From the NCBI GenBank assembly GCA_046262635.1, contig JBHEMK010000079.1, forward strand, positions 1 to 25,360: a stretch of DNA of 25,360 bases. Direction: 5' to 3'. Origin of the DNA: JBHEMK01 sp046262635 (GTDB taxonomy: Bacteria; Actinomycetota; Thermoleophilia; Gaiellales; Gaiellaceae). The position numbers and the translations under genes are program-made. The notes under the pieces were generated by a model. That model made no database searches. It had not been told where the DNA came from and saw only the letters and a program-made list of their open reading frames with translations. Below, in pieces: positions 1 to 6,606 of the stretch. The first letter of the stretch is position 1. Each line of letters begins with the position of its first letter.

Positions 1-864
1 CTCGCGGCAGCGAGCGGCGAGCTCCTCGACGGAGCAGTAGTCGAGCAGCACGAGTCCCATCGCGGGGATGCCGATTTGGTGCAGCGGGAGCGGGAAGCGC
101 GAGGTGACCGGCTCGCTCGCTTCGGGTGCATCGGACGACAACAGCCCGAGGATTCGCGAGCCGGCGGACGTCAGTCGCTCTGGGGCGTCGCCCGCGTAGA
201 CGGCGACTTGCCTCTCGTGCAGCCACTCGATCAGGTCGGGCCCGGGTCCGGGGCTGAACGGGCTCGGTCCTTCGGCGGCGGCCCGGGCGTCCGAACCCGA
301 GCGGATCAGCACGATGTCACCGCTCTCGACGCGGACGCGGCCGAGCCGCTCTGCAGCTTCGACGTCGGGCACCGTGATCTGGTGCGAGGGCTCAAGCCAG
401 TCGAGACCGAGGCTGTGCGCGACGTCGAGCAGCACGCCCCGGGAAACGATCCCTGCGCGCTGCGCGTAGATGGAGCCGTGCGTCACACCATTCTCTGTCG
501 TGACCTCGTCGAACGGGCGGCGGTTGTACACGAGCCCCTCGTGACTTCCGATGTGGCTGATGCAGTCGAGATGCGTCAGCTTGTGCTGGTGGACTTCGAG
601 GCCGAGATGCTCGCCGGCACTCGGAGGTGCGTGGAGCGGATTGCTCGGATCGTGGTGGTAGAACGGCCGGTGCTCGATCTGTGCAGCCGCGAGCGACAGC
701 GATAGAGAGATCGTCTCGCCCTCGCGAACAAGCGCCGCTGCGCGCCGGCGCTTGTCGGGCGTGATGTAGTTCAGCGTCCCGAGCTCGTCGTCGGGACCCC
801 AGCGGCCGGCATTGTCGACCCGCTCGAACAGAGCCGTCAGCCGCTCGTCATCCCAGTCCGCCAT
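1..864 (-). CDS. Cyclase-family metal-dependent hydrolase (kynurenine formamidase/isatin hydrolase-like), 3' end cut by window edge
   Basis: The minus strand is open for 288 codons from ATG at 864 to the window edge, so the C-terminus is missing. Near residues 20-33 it reads RWGPDDELGTLNYI, a typical opening of the cyclase family (PF04199). The metal-binding region appears as THLDCISH at residues 97-104, with more histidines at 70-71, 92 and 94. Known members hydrolyse amides, lactams or lactones such as N-formylkynurenine or isatin. It diverges from the bicupin operon, and a copy of the shared inverted repeat lies 19 bases upstream of its ATG. No good Shine-Dalgarno is visible, but no other start codon is available nearby in frame. 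The family call is firm; the substrate is unknown. A ring-opening or amide-hydrolysing role beside a ring-cleavage dioxygenase is inference. Confidence 0.9.
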   Translation of the reverse strand, partial: MADWDDERLTALFERVDNAGRWGPDDELGTLNYITPDKRRRAAALVREGETISLSLSLAAAQIEHRPFYHHDPSNPLHAPPSAGEHLGLEVHQHKLTHLDCISHIGSHEGLVYNRRPFDEVTTENGVTHGSIYAQRAGIVSRGVLLDVAHSLGLDWLEPSHQITVPDVEAAERLGRVRVESGDIVLIRSGSDARAAAEGPSPFSPGPGPDLIEWLHERQVAVYAGDAPERLTSAGSRILGLLSSDAPEASEPVTSRFPLPLHQIGIPAMGLVLLDYCSVEELAARCRE

Positions 865-882
865 TCGCGTTGCAGAATAACC

Positions 883-897
883 TTCTGAGACGCAGAT
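883..897 (-). promoter_or_regulatory. Operator-like inverted repeat upstream of the cyclase gene
   Basis: In the sense direction of the cyclase gene this reads ATCTG-CGTCT-CAGAA, with 5-base arms and a 5-base spacer. The same motif occurs at 983-997, 8279-8293 and 22967-22981. It lies 19 bases upstream of the ATG at 864. A further CAGAA at 873-877 forms an overlapping reversed repeat with the TTCTG at 883-887. No clear -35/-10 for the minus strand could be picked out here. That the IclR protein of this window binds it is inference. Confidence 0.6.
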
Positions 898-941
898 CCC
901 GGACGAGCTTCGAATCGGCGAAGCGGACCCTCGGCGCCGGC

Positions 942-970
942 TTGACCCCTTTCGGCGCACCTGCTACGAA
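942..970 (+). promoter_or_regulatory. Sigma70-type promoter of the bicupin operon
   Basis: The -35 TTGACC (942-947) and -10 TACGAA (965-970) are separated by 17 bases, which puts the transcription start near 977. The repeat at 983-997 then falls at about +6 to +20, a position where a bound protein would block transcription. Confidence 0.55.
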
Positions 971-982
971 TGAAGAACTCAT

Positions 983-997
983 TTCTGTAATGCAGAA
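983..997 (+). promoter_or_regulatory. Operator-like inverted repeat, perfect copy, upstream of the bicupin gene
   Basis: TTCTG-TAATG-CAGAA is a perfect 5+5 inverted repeat and the best copy in the window. It begins 13 bases after the -10 element, and its sense-strand continuation is CAGAACAA, close to the CAGAACAT seen at both SBP genes. It is a candidate site for the IclR-family regulator encoded at 4721. Confidence 0.7.
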
Positions 998-1027
998 CAA
1001 ACCGGGCGCGATCGGGAAGGGAGAACC

Positions 1028-2089
1028 GTGGCGGTAGACCAGGCAACGCCGGCCGAGACGTCCCAAGCGTTCTACGGGAGCCTCGCGGAGTTCCACGTCG
1101 AGCCGCTCTGGAAGAAGCCCGATCTCCTTCCTCCCGAGCCGAAGAGCAAGGCCGTGCCACACGTATGGCGCTATGCGCCGCTCCGAGAGCTGCTCATGCG
1201 CGCGGGCGAGGTGATCAGCGCCGAGGAGGCGGAGCGACGGGTACTGATGCTAATGAACCCTGGGCTCGAGGGACGCGCCGCTGCGACGACGATGCTCTAC
1301 GCCGGGCTGCAGCTCGTGCTCTCGAGCGAGGTCGCACCGGCCCACCGCCACGCGGCCTCCGCCCTGCGGTTCGTGGTCGAGGGGAGCGGCGCGTACACGG
1401 CCGTGGACGGCGAGAAGCAGGTGATGAACCCAGGCGACCTCGTCCTAACCCCGAGCTGGGCCTGGCACGATCACGGGAACACCAGCGAGTCGCCGATGAT
1501 CTGGCTCGACGGCCTGGATCTACCGCTGATCAACACGCTCGAGGCGAACTTCTTCGAACGCGGTACCGAGCAGTCGCAGGAGTTGACAAAACCGGACAAC
1601 GCGTCGTCGCGGCTGTACGCCTCGGCGCGCCTCAATCCGAGCTGGGGAGCCTGGGAGGAGCAGTACTCGCCCGTCTTCAACTATCCCTGGGAGCAGACCG
1701 GACGGGTCCTGCGCGAGGTGGGAGAGGATACGTCGGGAAGTCCCACGGACGGGGTCATCCTCCAGTACACGAATCCGTACACGGGCGGCACGGTGCTGCC
1801 GACACTCGGGTGCTACATCCAGTCGCTTGCGCCGGGACTCCACACAGAGGCACACCAGCACACGACGAGTGCCGTCTACCACGTCGTGCGCGGCAACGGT
1901 GCGTCGATCGTCGACGGTGAGCGGCTGGAGTGGGGCGAGCGTGACACGTTCGCGGTGCCCGGCTGGGCGACCCACGAGCACATCAACGGCTCGAGCGACG
2001 AGCCTGCAGTGCTCTTCTCGTTCACCGACGATCCGGTACTGCGCGCGCTCGGGTACTACCGCGAACGCGCCGCCGAACGCCAGGCCTAG
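1028..2089 (+). CDS. Gentisate 1,2-dioxygenase-type bicupin
   Basis: This 353-residue protein, of typical family length, has two cupin domains. The N-terminal one carries HRH at 106-108 followed by SALRFVVEGSGAYTAVDGE and then TPSWAWHDHGN with His147. The spacing of the three histidines matches the Fe(II) ligands of gentisate 1,2-dioxygenases. The second cupin (about 255-335) keeps HQH and THEH. The family opens the gentisate ring to maleylpyruvate in the cytoplasm. GTG at 1028 is chosen because GGAAGGGAG lies just upstream. It is the first gene of an operon with the FAH-family and flavin-reductase genes, behind a promoter and operator-like repeat. Related bicupins act on salicylate or 1-hydroxy-2-naphthoate, so the exact substrate is open. 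Confidence 0.92.
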   Translation: MAVDQATPAETSQAFYGSLAEFHVEPLWKKPDLLPPEPKSKAVPHVWRYAPLRELLMRAGEVISAEEAERRVLMLMNPGLEGRAAATTMLYAGLQLVLSSEVAPAHRHAASALRFVVEGSGAYTAVDGEKQVMNPGDLVLTPSWAWHDHGNTSESPMIWLDGLDLPLINTLEANFFERGTEQSQELTKPDNASSRLYASARLNPSWGAWEEQYSPVFNYPWEQTGRVLREVGEDTSGSPTDGVILQYTNPYTGGTVLPTLGCYIQSLAPGLHTEAHQHTTSAVYHVVRGNGASIVDGERLEWGERDTFAVPGWATHEHINGSSDEPAVLFSFTDDPVLRALGYYRERAAERQA

Positions 2090-2104
2090 CCCGAATCCGC
2101 TCCG

Positions 2105-2956
2105 ATGCGCCTCGCGACGATCAAGGTCGACGGCGGCTCCGCTGCGGTCGTCCTCGATGACGGCGCAGCCGCCGTCATCCGGGATGAGCAAGGGCGGCCG
2201 GCGTACGCGGACGTCGGTGCGCTGCTCCGCGACATGGAGGGCCACGAGCGCGCCGAGCAGACTCTCCGAGGGGAGTTCGCGCTCGACGAAAGGCGCCTCC
2301 TCCGACCTGTCCTGGAGCCAGGCGCGATCGTCTGTGTCGGCCTCAACTACGGGCCGCACATCATCGAGATGGGGCGCGAGCTCCCCGCGAAGCCGACTTA
2401 CTTCGCGAAGCTCGCGCGCGCGCTGACCGACCCATCCAGCGAGGTCGAGCTGCCGGCCGGCTGCGACCGGGTCGACTACGAGGGCGAGCTCGTCGTGGTG
2501 ATCGGCGCCGGTGGCCGCGACATTCCGGCCGAGGAGGCGTGGGCGGCGGTCGCCGGCTTCACGTTGATGAACGACGTGTCGATGCGCGACTTCCAGTACC
2601 GGACGTTGCAGTGGTTCGCCGGCAAGTCGTGGGAGGCGGCGACGCCGGTCGGTCCTGCGCTGGTGAGCGTGGACGAAATCGGTGCGCTCGACGAGCACGA
2701 GCTGCGCGTGTCCGTGAACGGCGAGCAGCGGCAACGGGCGCGACTCGGCGACCTCGTCTTCGACGTGCCCACCCTGATCGCCGACCTTTCCCGCATCGTC
2801 ACGCTCCGGCCGGGCGACCTGATCGCGACCGGGACCCCGGGAGGCGTCGGCGACGGGATGGACCCCCCGTCGTATCTGGGCGACGGGGACGTCGTCGAGG
2901 TGGAGATCGACGGCATCGGAGCACTCTCGACCACGTTTCGGAGAGGCGCGTGCTGA
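2105..2956 (+). CDS. Fumarylacetoacetate hydrolase (FAH) family enzyme, probable fumarylpyruvate/acylpyruvate hydrolase
   Basis: This is a 283-residue FAH-family protein. GLNYGPHIIE with His85 matches the catalytic GLNYxxH motif. YEGELVVVIG supplies Glu126 and Glu128, and NDVSMRDFQ supplies Asp157, the usual metal ligands. GKSWEAATPVGP and LIATGTPGGVG are further family signatures. After gentisate ring opening, such enzymes split fumarylpyruvate or maleylpyruvate into fumarate or maleate plus pyruvate. ATG at 2105 follows the bicupin stop by 15 bases, so the two are co-transcribed. Related proteins are 2-keto-3-deoxy-sugar-acid enzymes or oxaloacetate tautomerases, which the motifs alone cannot exclude; the neighbouring dioxygenase favours acylpyruvase. 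No maleylpyruvate isomerase gene is visible in the window. Confidence 0.9.
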   Translation: MRLATIKVDGGSAAVVLDDGAAAVIRDEQGRPAYADVGALLRDMEGHERAEQTLRGEFALDERRLLRPVLEPGAIVCVGLNYGPHIIEMGRELPAKPTYFAKLARALTDPSSEVELPAGCDRVDYEGELVVVIGAGGRDIPAEEAWAAVAGFTLMNDVSMRDFQYRTLQWFAGKSWEAATPVGPALVSVDEIGALDEHELRVSVNGEQRQRARLGDLVFDVPTLIADLSRIVTLRPGDLIATGTPGGVGDGMDPPSYLGDGDVVEVEIDGIGALSTTFRRGAC

Positions 2957-3606
2957 TCGATCCGGCCACGCTCGGCCGGAGCGATCTGAACCAGCTGATG
3001 GTCGGACTGATCGGGCCGCGCCCCATCGCCTGGGTGTCGACGCTCGCCGAGGACGGGTCGCGGAATCTCGCGCCGTTCTCGTTCTTCAATGCATTCTCGT
3101 TCAACCCACCGGTGCTCGCGGTCGGGCCAGGTTCGCGCGCAGGAATCGAGAAGGACTCGCTGCGGAACATCAGGGCGACGGGCGAGTTCACCGTCTCGGT
3201 TGTGACGGAGGAGTTGGCCGAGCAGGCGAATCGCTCGAGCGGCGACTTTCCCGCGGAGGTCGACGAGTGGGCGATCGCGGACGTCCATCCGGGCGAGAGC
3301 GCCGACGTCAAGCCGGCCTACGTCGCCGAGTCGCCGGCCGCTTTCGAATGCCGCGTCAAGCAGATCGTCGACCTGGGTACGCCGGAGCAGCCGTCGAACA
3401 CGCTCGTGATCGGACTGGTCACGCGCATTCACGTCGACGAGGCGATTCTCGACGGCTACGACCCCCAGCCCGGCCGGCTGCACCTCGTCGGCCGCATGGG
3501 CGGCCCCCTTTGGTGCACGACTCGCCACCGCTTCGCGCTCCCACGCCCGCGCGCCGACGAGCTCGACGACCTTCTGGCCGGCCAAGACGGGAGTCACGCG
3601 CGATGA
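2950..3606 (+). CDS. Flavin reductase-like (FMN-binding split-barrel) protein
   Basis: The 218-residue protein reads GLIGPRPIAWVSTLAEDGSRNLAPFSFFNAFSFNPP at its start, the signature of the flavin reductase/DIM6-NTAB family, which binds FMN or FAD. Members often supply reduced flavin to a monooxygenase, but many are uncharacterised. GTG at 2950 is chosen because it has GGAGAGG upstream and overlaps the FAH stop by 7 bases, indicating translational coupling. Its own stop overlaps (ATGA) the start of a decayed cytochrome P450 gene, so the operon once continued. No flavin-dependent monooxygenase partner is visible here. Confidence 0.88.
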   Translation: MLIDPATLGRSDLNQLMVGLIGPRPIAWVSTLAEDGSRNLAPFSFFNAFSFNPPVLAVGPGSRAGIEKDSLRNIRATGEFTVSVVTEELAEQANRSSGDFPAEVDEWAIADVHPGESADVKPAYVAESPAAFECRVKQIVDLGTPEQPSNTLVIGLVTRIHVDEAILDGYDPQPGRLHLVGRMGGPLWCTTRHRFALPRPRADELDDLLAGQDGSHAR

Positions 3607-3900
3607 CGGACGACCCGTCTCTCGAGAGCGACTACGACCCGTTCGCGCCGGAACAAGTTGCAGCTGCAGATCCCTATCCGATCTATGCGCGGGCTCGCCG
3701 ACTGTGCCCGATCTTCTACAGCCCGGTGATGCGTGCCTGGATGTCACCCACTACGACGAGATCGTCATCATCACCAAGGATCCGGCGCGCTTTCGTCGCT
3801 GGAGAGCAATCGCAGCACTGACGAGATCCCGGCCGAGGTCCGCCGAGATCCTCGCCCTTGGGTTCACGAACGCAGATCCGCGACGACATGGCGGCCGCTC
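3603..3900 (+). pseudogene. Cytochrome P450, N-terminal remnant with frameshifts
   Basis: ATG at 3603 overlaps the flavin-reductase stop and starts a protein reading DYDPFAPEQ, ADPYPIYARAR and PVMRAWM, a bacterial P450 N-terminus. The reading frame then jumps near 3743 to VTHYDEIVIITKDPARF, near 3792 to SSLESNRSTDEIPAEVR, and near 3842 to EILALGFTNADPRRH. Together these follow the usual P450 order up to the ADPPRHTRYR-like segment. Most shifts look like one- or two-base losses. The I-helix, ExxR and heme-cysteine parts, about three quarters of the protein, are absent, so the gene is dead. Sequencing error cannot explain the missing part, though it could explain individual shifts. Confidence 0.8.
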
Positions 3901-3950
3901 GCCCAAGGCGCAGCAACCCACTGCGCCGGTGGGCGAGACGGGGCCAGGCG

Positions 3951-4711
3951 AGCCCCTCGTTCCTCGTGCGCGAGGTGCGGAAGGTCTTTGGAAGCGGCGG
4001 GACGGCGGTCGACGCGGTCTCGGGCGTCTCCCTACGAGATCGGCGCGGGCGAGAGCGTCGCGCTCGTGGGCGAGTCGGGCTCGGGAAAGACGACGCTGGA
4101 ACGCTGCCTCCTCGGGCTCGAGCGCCCAACGAGCGGCGAGATCGTAATCGATCGCGTCCGGGCCGACGACTACTCGGCGCTCGACGCCGCGGCGGGACGG
4201 AAGCTCAGGCGGACGATCCAGATCGTCGTCCAGGATCCGTACTCCTCGCTGAACCCGGGCCGCAAGGTCGGCTCGGCTCTGCGTGAGGTGATCGCCCTGG
4301 AGGATCCGCGCGCCTGGCACACCAGCGAGACGGCGAGCGCTCTGCTCGCGCGCGCCAGCTTGGGAGCGGCAGCGCGTGGCGATAGCGCGTGCGCTCGCGC
4401 TCAAGCCGAAAATCATCGGCTGCGACGAGCCAGTCTCCGCGCTCGACGTCTCTGTCCAGCCCAGCTCTTCAATCTCTCCGTGAGGAGCTCGGAATGAGCT
4501 ATCTCTTCATCACCCACGATCTCGCCGTCGTTCGTCAGGTCGTCGAGCGCGTCTACGTCCTCTATCGCGGGTCGATCGTCGAGGAAGACCGGTCGAAACC
4601 GTGCTGGATCGTCCGGGGCACGCCTACACCGCGCGTCTTGTCGAGTCGGTACCGCGCTCCGAGAGCGGGTGGCTGAGCGCGCACGCCGACACCGCCCAGC
4701 CCGCCGGTTAG
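3951..4711 (+). pseudogene. Oligopeptide ABC transporter ATPase (OppF/DppF-like), multiply frameshifted
   Basis: Joined across frames, this reads as an OppF-like ATPase: SPSFLVREVRKVFGSGG; after a shift near 4032 Walker A in VGESGSGKTTLERCLLG, the Q-loop in VVQDPYSSLNPGRK; then a gap near 4362 that removes about 15-20 codons including the LSGG signature; then ERQRVAIARAL, Walker B in IIGCDEPVSALD, a lost base near 4460, another near 4477, the H-loop in LFITHDLAVV, a lost base near 4587, and a C-terminal HAYTARLVESVP ending at TAG 4709-4711. Most lesions look like small deletions. It cannot make a working ATPase. An intact paralogue is encoded at 17162-18163. Its stop lies inside the predicted -10 element of the next gene. 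Confidence 0.85.
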
Positions 4712-4714
4712 GAT
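4686..4714 (+). promoter_or_regulatory. Predicted promoter giving a leaderless IclR transcript
   Basis: CCGACA (4686-4691) and TAGGAT (4709-4714) are spaced by 17 bases. Only six bases separate the -10 from ATG 4721, so transcription should start at or within a base of the start codon. There is no Shine-Dalgarno before the ATG, which fits leaderless translation. No copy of the WTCTG-N5-CAGAW repeat is present, so autoregulation through that site is not supported. Confidence 0.5.
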
Positions 4715-4720
4715 GCTGCC

Positions 4721-5560
4721 ATGCACAAGGCACGTGCGCGGAGCGGAAAGAAGCACCAGAGGAAGCAGACGAGTGCCACTGCCAATGACGAAGCGGCCGC
4801 GTCGGGCGAGCCCCGCTATCCGATCAGCTCCGTCGACAACGCCCTCAAGCTCGTGCTGATGTTCCGCGAGCGTCCGCTGATCCGAGTGGCCGAGGCGAGC
4901 GAGTCGCTCGGCGTCGTGCGTTCGACCGCGCACAGGCTGCTGGCCATGCTCCAGTACCACGGGCTGGTGCAGCAGGATCCCGAGACGAAGGCTTACATGG
5001 CGGGCCCGGCGCTCATCGACATCGGTCTCTCGGTCGTGCGGGAGATGGACATCCGCGGGCACCTGCGCCCCTACCTCGCGAAACTGAGTGCCGAGCTCGG
5101 GGAGACGACGCAGCTGATGATCCTCCAAGGCGCCGACGTGCTCTTCATCGACAGCGTCGAGAGCAGTCAGGCGCTGCGCACAAGCTCCCGGATCGGTCGG
5201 AGCTATCCCGCCCATACGACCTCGGGCGGCAAGGTGCTGCTGGCGGAGCTGACCGAGCAGCGGCTGCGCAGCCTGTATCCGTCCGAGAAGCTGCCCGGGC
5301 CCACGCCGCGGGCGACGACGCGTCGCGGGGATCTCTTCAAGGAGCTCGAGCGCGTGCGCAAGGACGGCTACGGCACGAACCGCGGCGAGAGCGAGCCTGA
5401 CGTCGCCGCGGTCGCCGTTGTCGTGCGTGACACGTTCGGGGAGGCTCGTGCGGCGATCGCCCTCTCGGCGCCGCTCTCGCGGCTCACCGAGGCCGACGTG
5501 CCGCGGGTCGCGGCCGTGCTGCGGCGCGTCGCAGACGAAGCAGCGACGCAGCTCGCCTGA
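4721..5560 (+). CDS. IclR-family transcriptional regulator
   Basis: The 279-residue protein has a basic, probably disordered first 30 residues. A winged helix-turn-helix follows (about 36-98: ISSVDNALKLVLMFRE, RVAEASESLGVVRSTAHRLLAMLQYHGLVQQ), then the IclR effector domain (about 99-275) with TTSGGKVLLAEL and GYGTNRGESEPDVAAVAV. IclR proteins bind short inverted repeats as dimers or tetramers and respond to small acids or aromatics. One, GenR of Corynebacterium glutamicum, controls gentisate catabolism. It sits inside the catabolic cluster, 20 bases before an amine-oxidase-like gene that is probably co-transcribed. The start is supported by the promoter geometry. It is the candidate ligand of the four inverted repeats in this window; that link is inferred. 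Confidence 0.95.
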   Translation: MHKARARSGKKHQRKQTSATANDEAAASGEPRYPISSVDNALKLVLMFRERPLIRVAEASESLGVVRSTAHRLLAMLQYHGLVQQDPETKAYMAGPALIDIGLSVVREMDIRGHLRPYLAKLSAELGETTQLMILQGADVLFIDSVESSQALRTSSRIGRSYPAHTTSGGKVLLAELTEQRLRSLYPSEKLPGPTPRATTRRGDLFKELERVRKDGYGTNRGESEPDVAAVAVVVRDTFGEARAAIALSAPLSRLTEADVPRVAAVLRRVADEAATQLA

Positions 5561-5580
5561 CGCTGGACGACGTCGCCGAT

Positions 5581-6606
5581 GTGGTCGTCGTCGGCGCCGG
5601 GATGGCCGGCCTGGCGACCGCCCGCGCGCTCGCTCGGGACGGCCGGTCGGTCGTGGTGTTCGAGCAGTTCCGCCTCGGCCACGCGCGAGGCTCCAGCCAC
5701 GGCACGTCGCGGATCTTCCGGCTCGCGCACGACGACCCGCACGACGTGCGCAACGCCCAGCGCGCACTCGCGCTCTGGCGGGAGCTGGAGACGGAGGCGC
5801 GCACGCCGCTGCTGCAGATCACGGGGGACGTCCAGCTCGGTGACGATCTTTCGCCGTACGAGAATTCGCTTTCAGCATGCAGTGTTCCGTACGAGCTCGC
5901 CGACGCCGACCGTCTCGAGCGGGCATTCGGCATCCGCACCGGAGGGAGCCTGCTCGGCCTCTACCAGCCGGACGGCGGCATCGTCCTGGCCGAGCGCGCG
6001 CTCGCGGCGCTCGCGGCTTCCGCGCGCGCCCACGGGACACGGATCGTCGAGGAGACGGCGGTGCGCACGGTCGCGAGCGACGGTGCCGGCGTGACTGTCG
6101 GGACGTCGAGGGGCAGCTACGCCGCGGATGCCGTCGTCGTCACGGCCGGCGCATGGAGCAAGGGGCTGCTCGAGACGATTGGGATCGCTGCGCCGCTGCT
6201 CGCCACGAGGCAGACCATCGCCTACTTCCGTGTGCACACCGGAGTCGCCTTCCCGACCCTCGTGGAGGGGGTGCGCGGCGAATGCCTGCGCTACGCCCTT
6301 CAGGCACCGGAGCTCGGGGTGAAGGCTGCCGTCGAGACGGCGAACCGGACGGATCCGGACGAGCCGGGGGTGCCTGACGGCGATGCGCTGGCCGCCGCAG
6401 TGCGGTGGGCGATCGAGCGCCTGCCGATCGTCGACACGCCGCCCGCCTGCGTGGAGACCTGCCTGTACACGAGCACCGACGACGAGCGCTTCGTGCTCGA
6501 GCGCCACGGGCGCGTGGTCGTCGGGTCCGCGTGCAGCGGGCGCGGCTTCAAGTTCGCGCCGCTCACGGGCAGGCTCCTTGCCGATCTTGCGGCGGAGGTG
6601 CTCTAA
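5581..6606 (+). CDS. Sarcosine oxidase / N-methyltryptophan oxidase-like FAD enzyme (DAO family)
   Basis: The protein is 341 residues. The N-terminal dinucleotide fold is VVVGAGMAGLATARAL (2-17), followed by the E-rich strand end at 28 and the GSSHGTSRIFRLAH segment (37-50) that lines flavin in monomeric sarcosine oxidases. ETCLYT contains Cys294, at the place of the cysteine that binds FAD covalently in sarcosine oxidase and MTOX, and SGRGFKFAPLTG (319-330) is the C-terminal family motif. Such enzymes oxidise N-methyl or other secondary amino acids, giving aldehyde or imine and peroxide. GTG 5581 leaves almost nothing before the first beta strand. The only in-frame alternative is a CTG at 5563, so the true N-terminus is uncertain. 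It follows the IclR gene by 20 bases; its stop overlaps the convergent SBP stop by 4 bases. Confidence 0.88.
   Translation: MVVVGAGMAGLATARALARDGRSVVVFEQFRLGHARGSSHGTSRIFRLAHDDPHDVRNAQRALALWRELETEARTPLLQITGDVQLGDDLSPYENSLSACSVPYELADADRLERAFGIRTGGSLLGLYQPDGGIVLAERALAALAASARAHGTRIVEETAVRTVASDGAGVTVGTSRGSYAADAVVVTAGAWSKGLLETIGIAAPLLATRQTIAYFRVHTGVAFPTLVEGVRGECLRYALQAPELGVKAAVETANRTDPDEPGVPDGDALAAAVRWAIERLPIVDTPPACVETCLYTSTDDERFVLERHGRVVVGSACSGRGFKFAPLTGRLLADLAAEVL

Noticed and set aside
76..705. Plus-strand open frame of 209 codons at the left edge
   Set aside because: The minus strand encodes a cyclase-family protein over the same bases, with metal-binding motifs; the plus frame shows none.
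873..887. Reversed repeat CAGAA-TAACC-TTCTG as a second operator type
   Set aside because: It overlaps the better-supported 883-897 site and has the opposite arm order. Only one such copy was seen, so it is noted with that site and not treated as a separate motif.
1520..3747. Minus-strand open frames of 404 and 423 codons opposite the bicupin, FAH and flavin-reductase genes
   Set aside because: They are antisense shadows caused by high GC. Their translations are Arg/Asp/Val-rich with no motifs, while the plus-strand proteins match known families from end to end.
3603..4711. A natural P450-ABC fusion gene
   Set aside because: The two families are never in one continuous frame here. Each is broken internally and key motifs are missing, so decay explains it better than fusion.
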